Below are positions 1 through 6,094 of a DNA stretch of 8,029 nt, in pieces. The number at the start of each line of letters is the position of its first letter. Within the stretch, counting starts at the first letter, position 1. The notes beneath the pieces are model-generated. The model was given only the letters and a program-made list of their open reading frames with translations, had not been told where the DNA came from and ran no database searches. The stretch is from contig JACQGJ010000259.1 of NCBI GenBank assembly GCA_016199605.1, positions 1-8,029 on the forward strand, in the 5' to 3' direction. The DNA is from Armatimonadota bacterium. Its GTDB lineage: Bacteria; Armatimonadota; Abditibacteriia; CG2-30-59-28. Made by a program: the position numbers and the translations under genes.

Positions 1-369
1 ACCCGTGACGGGCTTATCACGGCCGATGGAAACCCGAGACTTGGGTGTGTCGCCGCTGCCATCACAGTCGGACTCCTGCAGGGACGGAAGTTCAACAAGC
101 GAGTTGAACGGGGACTCGGTCTGTATGAGTACCTCTTTGACAACGGGGATAAAGGAAGGGCCCCGTTGTCGGTCCTGTGGTGTTCGCACGGTGAAGCCAA
201 AGTCCACTGTGTCTTCCAACCAGGGAGTCCCGTGGAGGTCGTCACTGCGACGGGAAAGCTCCCCCCGATGGTAGGGGGCGGTACAGCCAAACTGGACCTG
301 ACCCTCGATTCGGTACCGGTGTTCCTGACCGGAACCGTGCAGGAGATGGTCCCCGTTGAAGGAATCTAA
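1..369 (+). CDS. C-terminal part of a probable glycoside hydrolase (5' end outside window)
   Basis: The frame is open from base 1 to the TAA at 367-369 (122 residues), so the true start lies upstream of the window. The segment begins with what looks like the last helix of a (beta/alpha)8 barrel ('NPRLGCVAAAITVGLLQGRKF'-like stretch), followed by a small beta-rich module: 'LYEYLFDNGD', 'LSVLWCSHGEAKV', and a final 'LDLTLDSVPVFLTG'. This order (helix with LL-x-G-x-x-F, then Y-x-Y-L-F, V-L-W, and a closing 'L.L...PVFLTG') is what I know from the C-terminal beta-sandwich of bacterial GH5/GH39-like and related glycosidases. The catalytic part is not visible, so family and substrate cannot be named. 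It ends 21 bp before the aminotransferase start, which suggests one transcript. The alternative is another carbohydrate-binding or beta-sandwich protein. Confidence 0.6.
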   Translation, partial: TRDGLITADGNPRLGCVAAAITVGLLQGRKFNKRVERGLGLYEYLFDNGDKGRAPLSVLWCSHGEAKVHCVFQPGSPVEVVTATGKLPPMVGGGTAKLDLTLDSVPVFLTGTVQEMVPVEGI

Positions 370-390
370 ATTACATTCGAGGAGAAGGCT

Positions 391-1758
391 ATGACGGAAT
401 CAAACGAATCAGTCGAGACACTTGCTGTGAACGGAGGAACTCAGGCTGTTCCCGCTTACGAAGCCGCGGGGAAGCCGAAGATTGGTATCGAGGAATTCAT
501 GGAGTTGGCCGACACGTGGGGCTTCAGCGAGGAGACCCAACAGGCGATCCGCGGTGTGGTTGAGCAAGAGACGGTGGAATCGCCGATGCTCTCGCGTTAC
601 TACAATCCACGTCCCTCGAAAGTGAAGGCGTTGGAAGACCTGACCGCTGAGCTCTTCGGCATCCCTTACGTCCTCGCGGTCAACTCGGGGACCTCTGCTT
701 TGAACACGGCCTACGTGGCCGCCGGCCTTGGACCGGGGTGTGAGGTGATCGTTCCCGCCTACACGTTTTTCGCAACGGTAGCTGAAGTCGTCACCGCTCG
801 AGCAATTCCGATTATCGCTGAGGTTGACGAGTCTCTGACGCTCGACCCGAAGGACGTAGAGAGGAAGATCACACCCCGCACGAAGGCGATTGTGCCCGTA
901 CACATGATCGGCACGTGCGCGGACATGGACGCCCTGATGGACATCGCCCGTCGGCACAACCTGATCGTGATTGAGGATACGGCTCAGGCGTGTGGCGGAA
1001 CCTACAAGGGCCAGCATCTCGGCACGATTGGTGACCTTGGATGTTTTTCCATCAGCAGCTACAAGATTACCGGCGGAGGTGAAGCCGGACTGGTGATGAC
1101 GAAGGATAGATTCCTTTACACTCGGGCGCAGAACAATCATGACACGGGGGCTTGCTGGAGACCCGATCGCTACGCAGTGGAACAGGAGGAGGGAGAGCTC
1201 TTCTGCGGGTACAACTACAAGCTATCGGAGCTTGAGGGTTCGGTGTGCCTGGCGCAAATGCGCAAGATGCCGGAGCAGGTGAGACGCTGGCAAAAGGTCA
1301 AGAAGCGAATCGTGTCGCAGTTGGGCGACTTCCAGGGAATCGTGCCACAGCAAGTGCGAGACCCTGAAGGCGAAGTGGGATACAACCTGATCTTCTTTGC
1401 GCCTGACCCGGCTTCCGGCGAAAAGGCTGCGGCCGCGTTGAATGCCGAAGGCATCGGCGCCCACACGCGCGGGGATAAGGAGTCTCGCGACTGGCACATC
1501 TACGCCTACTGGCAGCACCTTCTGGAAAAGAAGAGCGCCTCGGCGGACGGTTGTCCGTGGACTTGCGAGAGAAACGCCCCCTATATCCCCGACTACACAG
1601 CAGACATGTGCCCGCGCACCCTCGACCTCCTCAGCCGGGCTGTTTTCCTCGGGGTCAACCAGTGGTGGTCGGAAAACGATTGCGACCATGTCGCTGCGGG
1701 CCTCAACAAGGTCCTAGGAGCGTACTTTGGGTTGGCGTCTGAGAAGGTCGGGTGGTAG
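391..1758 (+). CDS. DegT/DnrJ/EryC1/StrS-family PLP-dependent aminotransferase
   Basis: A 455-residue fold-type I PLP enzyme, expected to transfer an amino group (usually from Glu or Gln) to a keto-sugar or keto-cyclitol in the cytoplasm. Visible motifs: an 'LAVNGGTQAVP' lead-in at residues 11-21, phosphate-binding 'VNSGTSAL' at 97-104, 'VPAYTFFATV' at 121-130, cofactor-contacting 'EDTAQACGG' at 195-203 (Asp196, Gln199), Schiff-base Lys225 in 'SISSYKITGGGEAG', and 'GYNYKLSELEGSV' at 273-285, where most relatives have G-x-N-x-R/K-x-S/T-E. It is longer than the usual 370-400 residues because of an N-terminal lead of about 35 residues and a Trp/Cys-rich insert around 370-400. The NGG lead-in is a feature I associate with inosose/AHBA-type members (StsC-like) more than with LPS-sugar ones. 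The start is well supported: GGAGAAGG at 381-388, 2 nt before ATG. Genes on both sides are catabolic-looking rather than polysaccharide-assembly genes. Confidence 0.9.
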   Translation: MTESNESVETLAVNGGTQAVPAYEAAGKPKIGIEEFMELADTWGFSEETQQAIRGVVEQETVESPMLSRYYNPRPSKVKALEDLTAELFGIPYVLAVNSGTSALNTAYVAAGLGPGCEVIVPAYTFFATVAEVVTARAIPIIAEVDESLTLDPKDVERKITPRTKAIVPVHMIGTCADMDALMDIARRHNLIVIEDTAQACGGTYKGQHLGTIGDLGCFSISSYKITGGGEAGLVMTKDRFLYTRAQNNHDTGACWRPDRYAVEQEEGELFCGYNYKLSELEGSVCLAQMRKMPEQVRRWQKVKKRIVSQLGDFQGIVPQQVRDPEGEVGYNLIFFAPDPASGEKAAAALNAEGIGAHTRGDKESRDWHIYAYWQHLLEKKSASADGCPWTCERNAPYIPDYTADMCPRTLDLLSRAVFLGVNQWWSENDCDHVAAGLNKVLGAYFGLASEKVGW

Positions 1759-1763
1759 GGAGC

Positions 1764-2582
1764 ATGGACGTTGATTCCTTTGCCGCCTTGCCCGACATTG
1801 TCGACGCCTACTGTTCTCTCGGACGGTGGAAGCGACCGGTGGCAGCCGACTTCTATGGCCACGATACGACGTCCCTGATCGACGAAATGGACCAGAAGGG
1901 CATTGCCCAGGCGATCGTACACCACAGCCTTTCCCGTCTATCTCATCCCATCGACGGGAATGAACAGGCAATGAAGGGAATCGAGGGGGAGCCACGGTTG
2001 CACGCGTGCTGGTCGATCCTGTCGAAGGCTTCGCGTGAGTACCCCGTATTCGAGGAATACATCGAGGACGCGTTTCAACGAGGGGTGCGGTGCTTTGCCG
2101 TGTTTCCGCGCTTTGGCGCCTACCCCTCCGGTCACGATACCTCTGTTCGAGAGTTCGTGCGCGCCGGTACCTTTGTGGTCTTTGAGGAGCGAAGATTCCC
2201 GGTGTTCATCGACTTCGGAGGCGATCCCACCGGCGGCACCGACGACACGGACTGGGAGGCTTTACGTTACCTGCTGGAGGCCCACCCGGACCTCCCGGTG
2301 ATACTCTGTGAACATCGTCTCAGGGGCGGGAGCCGCCTCCTGCCCGGTGTAATGGATGACCATCCGAACCTGCACATCGAAACCTCCGGCCTGTGGAATT
2401 ACATGGCGCTCGAACAGATCGCGTGGCAGTGGGGCGCGGATCGTCTGATCTTCGGCACCCGGTCACCGTGGCGAAGCGTGGGCCTGGCTCTGGGAATGGT
2501 CACGATGGCGTGCCTTTCGCCAGAAGAGCGCGGGTTGATTCTCGCGGGCAACATCAGACGTTTAATGGAGGCGGTTCAATGA
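1764..2582 (+). CDS. Amidohydrolase-2-like TIM-barrel protein lacking most metal ligands (probable pseudoenzyme)
   Basis: A 272-residue protein that follows the amidohydrolase-2 (PF04909-like) layout: a first strand 'IVDAYCSLG' (12-20), a 'GVRCFAVFP' strand (107-115), 'FPVFIDFGG' (145-152), 'LPVILCEHRL' (177-186), 'ADRLIFGTRSPW' (225-236) and a closing 'ILAGNIRRLMEAV'. Lined up by eye with its downstream neighbour, the usual HxH of strand 1 is Tyr16/Ser18, the strand-4-type His is Asp150, the Lys/ligand position is Arg109 and the final GSD Asp is Arg233; only His184 is kept. I infer loss of the usual metal centre and a structural or regulatory role, or a different chemistry. ATG 1764 is chosen; a GTG at 1752, overlapping the previous stop, would add four residues and has GAGAAGG at 1741-1747 in front of it, so the start is uncertain. 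Its stop overlaps the next gene's ATG. Confidence 0.8.
   Translation: MDVDSFAALPDIVDAYCSLGRWKRPVAADFYGHDTTSLIDEMDQKGIAQAIVHHSLSRLSHPIDGNEQAMKGIEGEPRLHACWSILSKASREYPVFEEYIEDAFQRGVRCFAVFPRFGAYPSGHDTSVREFVRAGTFVVFEERRFPVFIDFGGDPTGGTDDTDWEALRYLLEAHPDLPVILCEHRLRGGSRLLPGVMDDHPNLHIETSGLWNYMALEQIAWQWGADRLIFGTRSPWRSVGLALGMVTMACLSPEERGLILAGNIRRLMEAVQ
2567..2571 (+). promoter_or_regulatory. Ribosome binding site deciding the second amidohydrolase start
   Basis: GGAGG, 7 nt before ATG 2579. It lies inside the end of the preceding gene and shows that the long upstream extension of this frame is not translated. Confidence 0.75.
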
Positions 2583-3367
2583 CACCCTTGCACAAGCAAT
2601 GTCTCTTGGGAGAACGTCTGTCCGGCGAGTTGCTGCTCGACTGTCATGCCCACATCGGTCGCCATGCCGACTACATCATCCCTCGCAACCAGCCTGAAGA
2701 ATTGGCCGAAGAAATGAGGCGGCTGAACGTGCGCGGGGCGTTTGTCTTTCAGTTTACCGGCGTCCAGACGGGTGAGGTCGCCTACGGGAACGACGTCATC
2801 GCAGACTCCTGCTGCCGCGTTCCCAGGCGATTCATGGGGTTGACGATGGTGAACCCCTGCTTCGAGTGCGACGTCATGCCGGAGTTGGAGCGGTGCCGCG
2901 GGCTTGGGTTTGCAGGCGTCAAGCTCATCACTTCGTACCAGGGGTATCCCGACGACGGCCCCCTGTTCGAGGCGATATGCGGCTTTGCTCACGAGCATCA
3001 TACACCGATTCTAAACCACTGGTGGGGATCCAAGCTCGAGGAGTGGCTTCAGCGATTCCCGCAGGCGCAGTTTATCACGGGGCATTGGGATCCTGGTCGA
3101 GCCGAGCTTGTGCGTCGCTATGACAACCTGTGGGTCTGCACCTGCCTGCCCATCGCCCACGAGTCCTTCGAGATCGGTATGCGCGATCTGCGTCCTGACC
3201 GTGTGATGTGGGGATCTGATATGAGCGACCTTCAGTTTGGCGTCGGGCTTGGACCGATTCTTCTCGCACGCGTGGACGAGGAGGTCAAACGGCGCGTGAT
3301 CGGGCTAAACATGCTGGAGCTTTTGGAGACCTGCGGAATTCCAGCGCCCGACGCGTGGGACCCATAA
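2579..3367 (+). CDS. Amidohydrolase-2-family metal-dependent hydrolase
   Basis: A 262-residue cytoplasmic TIM-barrel hydrolase of the amidohydrolase superfamily (PF04909-like; relatives include decarboxylases and lactonases such as 2-pyrone-4,6-dicarboxylate lactonase). The expected active-site set is visible: 'LLDCHAHIG' with His23 and His25, 'FAGVKLIT' with Lys115, 'PILNHWWG' with His147, 'FITGHWD' with His169, and 'VMWGSDMS' with Asp214, ending in 'IGLNMLELLE'. The frame is open further upstream, but the start is fixed by GGAGG at 2567-2571 seven nucleotides before ATG 2579, and by the ATGA overlap with the preceding stop, a sign of translational coupling. Substrate is unknown; ring opening of a lactone or cyclic compound, or C-C bond cleavage, are family-based possibilities. 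It is clearly the catalytically complete member of the tandem pair. Note the Cys-rich surface (Cys8, 22, 78, 79, 94, 97, 106). Confidence 0.88.
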   Translation: MTPLHKQCLLGERLSGELLLDCHAHIGRHADYIIPRNQPEELAEEMRRLNVRGAFVFQFTGVQTGEVAYGNDVIADSCCRVPRRFMGLTMVNPCFECDVMPELERCRGLGFAGVKLITSYQGYPDDGPLFEAICGFAHEHHTPILNHWWGSKLEEWLQRFPQAQFITGHWDPGRAELVRRYDNLWVCTCLPIAHESFEIGMRDLRPDRVMWGSDMSDLQFGVGLGPILLARVDEEVKRRVIGLNMLELLETCGIPAPDAWDP

Positions 3368-3372
3368 ACACG

Positions 3373-3401
3373 TTGTCAACCGACGACCAGGGGATTAGAA
3401 T
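3373..3401 (+). promoter_or_regulatory. Sigma-70-like promoter before the Gfo/Idh gene
   Basis: TTGTCA (3373-3378) and TAGAAT (3396-3401) each match the bacterial consensus in 5 of 6 positions and are exactly 17 bp apart. They sit in the only sizeable gap (75 bp) of the first four-gene block, with a predicted start near 3408 and a leader of about 35 nt to the next ATG. No operator or terminator is evident beside it. Inferred by eye; housekeeping promoters of this phylum are poorly known. Confidence 0.5.
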
Positions 3402-3442
3402 GAGCACGCTTTAATCTTCGACCCTTTAAGGAGCCAGCTTCT

Positions 3443-4531
3443 ATGTCTTTATCCAAACCACTCAACATCGCCCTTGCCGGTTGTGGCAATATCGCCGGTC
3501 CTTATGGCACGAGCATCAAAACCCATCCTGACAGCTTGCGGTTGATTGGATGTTTTGATCCCGTCACCGATCGCATGACTGACTACGGCCGACAGTACGA
3601 GTGCAAGACCTACGGGAGCCTGGAGGACCTGCTTTCGGACACCGAAGTGGACCTGGTGGTAAACCTGACAGTACATACCGCCCACTCGACGGTGACGCGC
3701 CAGGCTCTCGAGGCAGGCAAACACGTTCACTCCGAGAAACCCCTGGCGACAAACCGTGCAGAAGGCGAAGCGGTGGTGCGGCTGGCGGAGGAGCGCGGGT
3801 TGAGACTCGGATGCTCGCCTTTCATCATTCTCGGTGAGTCGCAACAGACCCTGTGGAAGCAGATCCGGGAGGGTCGCATCGGGAAACCTTTGGTGGCTTA
3901 CGGTGAGATGAACTGGCATCGGATCGAGCTGTGGCACCCGAATCCCGCGGGCTTCTTCGCGGAGGGCGCAGGGCCGTTGCTGGATGTAGGATGTTATCCC
4001 CTCAACGTGTTGACATCCATCCTCGGCCCGGTAGGCTCAGTGACGGGATCGGCCCGGATACTCCTGGAAGACCGGGAGGTGGGGTCGGGTCCGAATGCAG
4101 GAACGAAATTCAAAGTCACGTCTCCCGATCACGTGGTAGGGAACCTGGAGTTCGCCAACGGTGTGATGGGGAGACTTACCTGCAGCTTTGTCGTCGGTCC
4201 CTCCAGCCAGACGGGCGTTGAGATACATGGCGAGTTGGGCGGCTTCCACATCGACAGCGTCGGATTCAATGCCGGGCTGAGGTTTGCGTCCTCTGCTACG
4301 CGAGAATGGGAGGAGGTTCCTCCCATTGTGCCAGCTTTTGAGGGAATTGACTGGAGCCGCGGTGTTGGCGACATCGCCGACGCCCTTGCCCACAATCGAC
4401 CTCACCGTTGCACCGGCGCTCAAGCGTACCATATCCTCGATGTTTGCCTGAGCATCCTTGAGTCAGCGGAACAAGGTAGACCCGTCGAAGTAAAGTCACG
4501 GTTTGAGCTTCCTTCCCCCGCCCTTGAGTAG
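3443..4531 (+). CDS. Gfo/Idh/MocA-family NAD(P)-dependent oxidoreductase
   Basis: A 362-residue cytoplasmic dehydrogenase of the glucose-fructose oxidoreductase/inositol dehydrogenase/MocA family, oxidising or reducing a hydroxyl/keto group on a sugar or cyclitol. The N-terminal Rossmann fold carries 'IALAGCGNIAG' (residues 9-19), then 'GCFDPVTDR' at the end of the second strand, 'LVVNLTVHTAH' (71-81) and the family hallmark 'HSEKPLATN' with Glu98-Lys99-Pro100. The C-terminal substrate domain has 'GPLLDVGCYPLN' (177-188); here the position that is His in D-x-G-x-H-x-x-D enzymes is Tyr185, as in GFOR-like members. The protein ends 'ILESAEQGRPVEV', typical of the family. AAGGAG at 3428-3433 lies 9 nt before ATG. 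It has its own likely promoter and is followed after 54 bp by the creatininase-family gene. Substrate cannot be read from sequence. Confidence 0.92.
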   Translation: MSLSKPLNIALAGCGNIAGPYGTSIKTHPDSLRLIGCFDPVTDRMTDYGRQYECKTYGSLEDLLSDTEVDLVVNLTVHTAHSTVTRQALEAGKHVHSEKPLATNRAEGEAVVRLAEERGLRLGCSPFIILGESQQTLWKQIREGRIGKPLVAYGEMNWHRIELWHPNPAGFFAEGAGPLLDVGCYPLNVLTSILGPVGSVTGSARILLEDREVGSGPNAGTKFKVTSPDHVVGNLEFANGVMGRLTCSFVVGPSSQTGVEIHGELGGFHIDSVGFNAGLRFASSATREWEEVPPIVPAFEGIDWSRGVGDIADALAHNRPHRCTGAQAYHILDVCLSILESAEQGRPVEVKSRFELPSPALE

Positions 4532-4585
4532 CCCTGGTCCCGCGAGGGAGGGGAACCCTACAGGCTCGTAGAGGAGGAGTACGGA

Positions 4586-5302
4586 ATGAGACTTGAGAAC
4601 ATGCTCCCGAGACAGCTCAAGCACGCCATCGACGAGAATTGGCCGCTCCTCGTCCCTGCCGGTTGCATTGAGAATCACGGTCCCCACATGGCTCTCGGCA
4701 ATGACACGATTCTCGTGCGGGAAGTGCTCGACCGAGTCGCGGAAAGGATTCCCTGCGTGATCGCCCCCGCGTTCTGGTACGGGGTGACGGGCTACGCGGT
4801 AAGCGGGCCCGACGAAGGCACGATGGATATGGACACCGACGTGTTCGGTCATTATGCGAAGGAAGTCCTGCGCGCCTTCCTTGAGATGGGATTTCAGAAG
4901 ATCCTCGTCGTCATCCACCACCAGGGGACGGGTGGGCCCGAAGGCTTGGCCCTGCAGAGGGCCGCAGGTCAGTTGATGTTTGAGAAGGCGGTTGCCGAAA
5001 GGGGGCGCGGGTGGTGGGGGGAGCATCCACCGGAGACGCACGGCAACGCTTTTTCGACTCTCCGGGTCCTTGATCTGATCCGGCCGGAGAGCGGAGTCGG
5101 CGGTGACCACGCCGGTTTCTATGAGACTGCCTTTCTGCTCTACCTGCGTCCCGAGTTGGTTAACATGAACGCTCTCGGTGAAGAGCCGCTGCCGTGGTTC
5201 TGCACCAGAGACGGCGATCGATCAGAAGACGCAACGGTGGAAGAGGGGAAGCGCATGGTCGAGGCAATCATCGGCGCGCTTGTCATAGAGCTGAGTAAGT
5301 GA
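4586..5302 (+). CDS. Creatininase-family metal-dependent hydrolase
   Basis: A 238-residue member of the creatininase/MftE/formamide-hydrolase family, binuclear metal hydrolases acting on cyclic amides, formamides or, in some sugar pathways, cyclic ketones. Visible: 'PAGCIENHGPHMALGND' with Glu29, His31, His34 and Asp40 as expected ligands, 'FGHYAKEVLRAFLEMGFQ' helix, and 'GGDHAGFYETAFLLYLRP' with Asp174, His175 and Glu180. The third motif, NGHGGN in most relatives, reads IHHQGT at 110-115; the metal His is probably His112, with its neighbours altered. Length is normal for the family. An unusually rich ribosome site (GAGGAGGAG, 4571-4579) precedes ATG by 6 nt. As I recall, the Thermotoga inositol-pathway diketo-inositol hydrolase IolN belongs to this family, which fits a neighbouring Gfo/Idh dehydrogenase, but assignment to that reaction is a guess. 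Confidence 0.88.
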   Translation: MRLENMLPRQLKHAIDENWPLLVPAGCIENHGPHMALGNDTILVREVLDRVAERIPCVIAPAFWYGVTGYAVSGPDEGTMDMDTDVFGHYAKEVLRAFLEMGFQKILVVIHHQGTGGPEGLALQRAAGQLMFEKAVAERGRGWWGEHPPETHGNAFSTLRVLDLIRPESGVGGDHAGFYETAFLLYLRPELVNMNALGEEPLPWFCTRDGDRSEDATVEEGKRMVEAIIGALVIELSK

Positions 5303-5461
5303 TACCTTTCGGTTTGACACAGGGCTCCGGACGATCAGGTTTACAGTTTGACGGACTAAGATGGTCATGAGAAAGGCGTTTCGCCGAAAGGAGGTGCTGC
5401 TACGCCATCTTGCGTGGCTTCAGTTCAACAGATTTCAAGAACATGAAAGTGAGAGACCGAT
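5303..5461 (+). promoter_or_regulatory. Structured leader region before the prepilin gene
   Basis: The 159-bp gap holds a perfect TTGACA (5314-5319) without a convincing -10 at the right distance (TTTACA at 5340-5345 is 20 bp away), so the promoter is only tentative. Further down, AAGATGG (5358-5364) is the exact reverse complement of CCATCTT (5405-5411); inside that stem sits a small hairpin GGCG-TTT-CGCC (5375-5385) and a strong ribosome-site-like AGGAGGTG (5389-5396). An alternative hairpin GCCA-TCTTGCG-TGGC (5404-5418) shares bases with the long stem and could exclude it. This is compatible with an RNA control element; it does not show the conserved blocks I know from c-di-GMP-I riboswitches. 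No U-tract terminator is visible. Confidence 0.35.
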
Positions 5462-5465
5462 ATGA
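5361..5465 (+). CDS. Possible 34-codon leader peptide overlapping the prepilin start
   Basis: ATG 5361 opens a 34-codon frame whose TGA (5463-5465) overlaps the prepilin ATG (5462-5464) in an ATGA junction. The product would be small and basic, beginning MVMRKAFRRKEV and containing an 'LLRHLAWLQF' amphipathic-looking stretch. No clear ribosome site precedes it, and the internal AGGAGGTG is too far from the prepilin ATG to serve it. The coupling-type junction is the main support; a chance frame is quite possible. If translated, ribosomes would disrupt the long stem 5358-5364/5405-5411. Confidence 0.2.
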   Translation: MVMRKAFRRKEVLLRHLAWLQFNRFQEHESERPI

Positions 5466-6091
5466 AACGCGAACAGGGATTCACACTCATTGAACTCTTA
5501 GTGGTGATCGCCATCATCGCGATTTTGGCGGCGATCTTGTTTCCAGTTTTTGCGAGAGCCAGGGAGAAAGCCCGACAGGCAAGCTGCGCGTCCAATCTGA
5601 AGCAGCTTGCCATGGCCTCTCGAATGTACGGTTCAGACTACGATCAGTGCGTGACCCCATCGGATGTTTTCTCTGATCCCAACTACTACATCTTCACCAA
5701 CCTCTTGCAGCCTTACATCAAGAACACACAGGTGTTCCTCTGTCCCTCGAAAGGCAATCAATCGTGGACCGGCAGCAGTGGCACCGGAGGTCCGGGCGCT
5801 TATCCCTGCGTTCAGTCCTTCACGGTACTGTCAAACTACACGGTGAACTACTGTGTCTCGAAAGGGTACGGCAACACGGTTTCAGATTCGCAGCTCAATC
5901 GACCGTCGGAGACTGTGGAATATGCTGATGGCTTGTGCCCCAACGCCCAACCGACCAACGCGGCTACCACTTGCTTTGGCATCGACGCCACGCGACACAA
6001 CCAGGGCTGCAACTGCTCCTTCTACGACGGACATGTGAAGTGGCTGACTGCTGACAAGGTGAAGGCGGGGTCCAACTGCTGGAACAATTAG
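5462..6091 (+). CDS. Type IV prepilin-like / DUF1559-type secreted protein with H-X9-DG motif
   Basis: A 209-residue protein with a class III (prepilin-type) signal: a short basic leader MKREQG, cleavage expected after Gly6, then 'FTLIELLVVIAIIAIL' with Glu11 (Glu5 of the mature form) and one hydrophobic helix to about residue 29. The following 'FPVFARAREKARQ' and 'SNLKQLAMASRMYGSDYDQ' are characteristic of the large pseudopilin families of Armatimonadota and Planctomycetota. Near the C-terminus His179 is followed by exactly nine residues and Asp189-Gly190, the H-X9-DG motif. Ten cysteines are present (42, 63, 94, 116, 131, 159, 171, 183, 185, 206), all in the part expected outside the membrane, suggesting disulfide bonds. 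Expected to be processed by a prepilin peptidase and exposed at the envelope; its function in these bacteria is not established. A weak GAGAG ribosome site lies 6 nt before ATG. Confidence 0.9.
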   Translation: MKREQGFTLIELLVVIAIIAILAAILFPVFARAREKARQASCASNLKQLAMASRMYGSDYDQCVTPSDVFSDPNYYIFTNLLQPYIKNTQVFLCPSKGNQSWTGSSGTGGPGAYPCVQSFTVLSNYTVNYCVSKGYGNTVSDSQLNRPSETVEYADGLCPNAQPTNAATTCFGIDATRHNQGCNCSFYDGHVKWLTADKVKAGSNCWNN

Positions 6092-6094
6092 CGG

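Noticed and set aside
409..1140. 243-codon minus-strand frame opposite the aminotransferase gene
   Set aside because: It is an out-of-frame shadow of a gene with clear family motifs; its product is Arg/His-rich with no recognisable domain.
2393..2578. 62-codon upstream extension of the second amidohydrolase frame
   Set aside because: It overlaps the preceding gene in another frame, and the GGAGG site plus ATGA overlap place the start at 2579.
5303..5461. c-di-GMP riboswitch before the prepilin gene
   Set aside because: The conserved sequence blocks of the GEMM-I aptamer as I know them are not present, although the leader does look structured.
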